A stretch of DNA of 16,342 nucleotides from Deltaproteobacteria bacterium TMED58 (lineage in GTDB: Bacteria; Desulfobacterota_D; UBA1144). Position 1 is the first letter of the stretch. The number at the start of each line of letters is the position of its first letter. The position numbers and the translations under genes were made by a program. Below are positions 14,999 through 16,342 of this stretch, piece by piece. The notes beneath the pieces were generated by a model. That model was not told the DNA's origin. It made no database searches and saw nothing but the letters and a program-made list of their open reading frames with translations. The stretch is from assembly GCA_002167555.2 (NCBI GenBank), contig NHDL02000002.1, positions 41,717 through 58,058 on the forward strand. Direction: 5' to 3'.

Positions 14999-15996
14999 AG
15001 GTAAATTTAATCAAACAAAATAACTTTGGTTCTCTAAGAAATCTTGAATTATCTACTAGTACATTATCTTCATTAAAAGAGAATGATATATTGGTTGAGG
15101 TTTATTGTTGTGGAATAAGCTTTGCTGATGTTTTAGCTGTTGAGGGAAAATATCAAGATACTCCACCATTGCCTTTTACACCAGGGCTAGAAATTTCTGG
15201 AGTGATTTTAGACATAGGAAGCAAGGTCAAGAATTTTAGAATAGGAGACGAGGTCATAGCTTTATCTAAATGGGGAGGTTTTGCCGATAAAGTAATTATT
15301 AATGAGAATTTTGTTGTAAGTAAATTAAAAAAAATGCCTTTTGACTTAGCGGCTTGCATGACTATTAATTATGGAACTTCATATTATGCATTAATTGAAA
15401 GAGCTAAGATAAAACCAAAAGATAAAATTTTAATTTTGGGGGCATCCGGTGGTATTGGCTTATCGGCTATTGAGATTTGTAAAGCAATAGGATGTGAAGT
15501 TACTGCGATGGCTTCATCAGAGGATAAATTATTAGCATGTAAGGAGTATGGAGCAGATAACTTAGTTTTAACAAAAAAGGATAATCTTAGAGATTCTTTA
15601 AAGGATTTCAAAGAAATAACCTTTGATATCATCTATGATACAGTCGGAGGAACATACACTAATGATTCATTAAGATTCATTGCTTGGGAAGGAAAATTGC
15701 TTATTATGGGTTTTGCATCTGGTGATATTTCAAGTATACAAACAAATAAGGTTTTACTAAAAGGTTGCGATATAATTGGAATATTTTGGGGACCCTTTGC
15801 CAGAGGAAATAAAAATTTTAATTTAAATTGTCTTAAAGGTGTTAGTGATTTATACAACAAGAAGCTTATAAAATTATCAAAACCTTCAATGTTCCATATT
15901 TCTGAATTCCTCATACCACTAGAAAAAATAAAAGAAAGAAAATCCATTGGTAAACTTTGTCTGTATACCGACTCATATAAAGGAAGACAAGAATAG
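14995..15996 (+). CDS. Zinc-independent MDR-family oxidoreductase (quinone oxidoreductase-like)
   Basis: Medium-chain dehydrogenase/reductase of 333 residues. The N-terminal GroES-like domain has GISFADVLAVEGKY (40-53), TPGLEISGVI (62-71) and GDEVIAL (84-90). The nucleotide-binding domain has GASGGIGLSA (149-158), and ASSEDK (172-177) at the end of the second strand suggests NADPH. The zinc ligands of alcohol dehydrogenases are missing, as in quinone oxidoreductases and enoyl reductases. The substrate cannot be told. It starts in a 4-base ATGA overlap with the CCA enzyme, so the two are co-translated, although no functional link is evident. Its stop codon lies within a hairpin-like inverted repeat at the convergent junction with atpE. 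Confidence 0.85.
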   Translation: MKVNLIKQNNFGSLRNLELSTSTLSSLKENDILVEVYCCGISFADVLAVEGKYQDTPPLPFTPGLEISGVILDIGSKVKNFRIGDEVIALSKWGGFADKVIINENFVVSKLKKMPFDLAACMTINYGTSYYALIERAKIKPKDKILILGASGGIGLSAIEICKAIGCEVTAMASSEDKLLACKEYGADNLVLTKKDNLRDSLKDFKEITFDIIYDTVGGTYTNDSLRFIAWEGKLLIMGFASGDISSIQTNKVLLKGCDIIGIFWGPFARGNKNFNLNCLKGVSDLYNKKLIKLSKPSMFHISEFLIPLEKIKERKSIGKLCLYTDSYKGRQE

Positions 15997-16010
15997 CTCG
16001 CCTTCCTTTA
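15978..16010. terminator. Inverted repeat at the convergent junction, possible terminator
   Basis: TAAAGGAAG (15978-15986) and CTTCCTTTA (16002-16010) form a perfect 9-base-pair stem with a 15-base loop containing the stop codon of the oxidoreductase. It lies between two converging genes, the right place for a two-way terminator. There is no run of T after the stem on either strand, so it is not a classical intrinsic terminator. It may instead protect the 3' end of the transcript. Confidence 0.4.
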
Positions 16011-16025
16011 ACTCTATAAGCTTAC

Positions 16026-16337
16026 CTATATTTTACTTTGTAATAAGAATGTTATAGCAAGAGCATAAATAACTAATGATTCAATCAGAGCCAAACCAAT
16101 AATCATTGGTGTTTGTATTTGACCAGCAGCTCCAGGATTTCTACCAATAGCATTTAATGCAGCATCCATAGTTTTTCCTTGCCCAATAGCGCCACCTGCA
16201 GCAGCAAGACCTATTCCTAATCCAGCTCCAAGGGCAAGACCAGAAATCGCTTCACCGTCTGAAGCAGCATAAACTTCTGGCGTAAAAAGAAAAAGTACAG
16301 CCAACATGCTAAATGCAAAAATTGTAAATCTCTTCAT
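16026..16337 (-). CDS. atpE: ATP synthase F0 subunit c with N-terminal signal peptide
   Basis: Forms the rotor ring of the F-type ATP synthase in the inner membrane. The 103-residue precursor has a signal peptide (KR at 2-3, hydrophobic 4-19, probable cleavage after VYA at 22-24), then a hairpin of two helices (about 33-54 and 77-100) around the polar loop R66-N67-P68. The ion-carrying acid is Glu86. Gln53 in GQG, 33 residues earlier, together with Ser87 and Tyr91, repeats the spacing of the sodium ligands of the Ilyobacter c subunit (Gln32, Glu65, Ser66, Tyr70), although that protein's Thr67 is Leu88 here. The glycine-rich first helix is typical. The ATG at 16337 is 5 bases from the window edge, so upstream neighbours (perhaps atpB) are not seen. 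Confidence 0.95.
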   Translation of the reverse strand: MKRFTIFAFSMLAVLFLFTPEVYAASDGEAISGLALGAGLGIGLAAAGGAIGQGKTMDAALNAIGRNPGAAGQIQTPMIIGLALIESLVIYALAITFLLQSKI

Positions 16338-16342
16338 TATAT

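Noticed and set aside
1-16342. tRNA or rRNA genes, CRISPR array, insertion sequences, phage genes
   Set aside because: The gaps are at most about 100 bases, and none shows cloverleaf-like folding, repeat units, terminal repeats or transposase and integrase motifs.

Overview
This window reads as a stretch of a streamlined, AT-rich bacterial chromosome. G+C is roughly one third by eye, and arginine is mostly AGA and AAA/AAT/ATA codons are heavily used. Genes cover about 98% of it: all the gaps together come to only about 310 bases, the longest about 100. There is no rRNA, tRNA, CRISPR array, insertion sequence or phage gene. The organism cannot be named from sequence alone. A deazaflavin (FO) synthase subunit, an ATP synthase c subunit with a cleavable signal peptide and ALIES-type ion site, ThyX instead of ThyA, and a split B12 mutase fit an uncultured, probably marine, deltaproteobacteria-like lineage (SAR324, Desulfobacterota, Dadabacteria or similar). 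This placement is inference.

Layout. 1-919 (+): the 3' end of cofH, then cysE. 908-1921 (-): argC, whose end overlaps the cysE end. 2023-5321 (+): a central-carbon operon gapA-pgk-fbaB. 5318-6787 (-): cvpA-fbp, running into fbaB tail to tail, so the four enzymes linking 3-phosphoglycerate to fructose 6-phosphate apart from triosephosphate isomerase sit together. 6852-9460 (+): a long-chain polyprenyl diphosphate synthase coupled to the catalytic subunit of methylmalonyl-CoA mutase. 9452-9892 (-): a RimI-like acetyltransferase. 9920-12651 (+): a tightly overlapping run of queC, queE, a decayed sirtuin-like protein and thyX, covering 7-deazaguanine synthesis and dTMP synthesis. 12648-13580 (-): an unusual protein that looks like a truncated adenylate-forming (acyl-CoA synthetase) domain without its phosphate-binding loop. 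13634-15996 (+): a CCA-adding/poly(A) polymerase-family nucleotidyltransferase with HD domain, overlapping a zinc-free quinone-oxidoreductase-like gene. 16026-16337 (-): atpE.

Most genes are ordinary housekeeping genes. The parts worth a second look are two apparent pseudoenzymes flanking thyX (sirtuin-like and acyl-CoA-synthetase-like), a QueC without its usual zinc cysteines, a c subunit with a signal peptide and sodium-type ligands, the overlap of stop codons at all four close convergent junctions, and start codons placed very close behind promoter-like -10 boxes. I see no clear new multi-gene system. The best candidate for undescribed biology is the sirtuin-like gene embedded in the queC-queE-thyX run.
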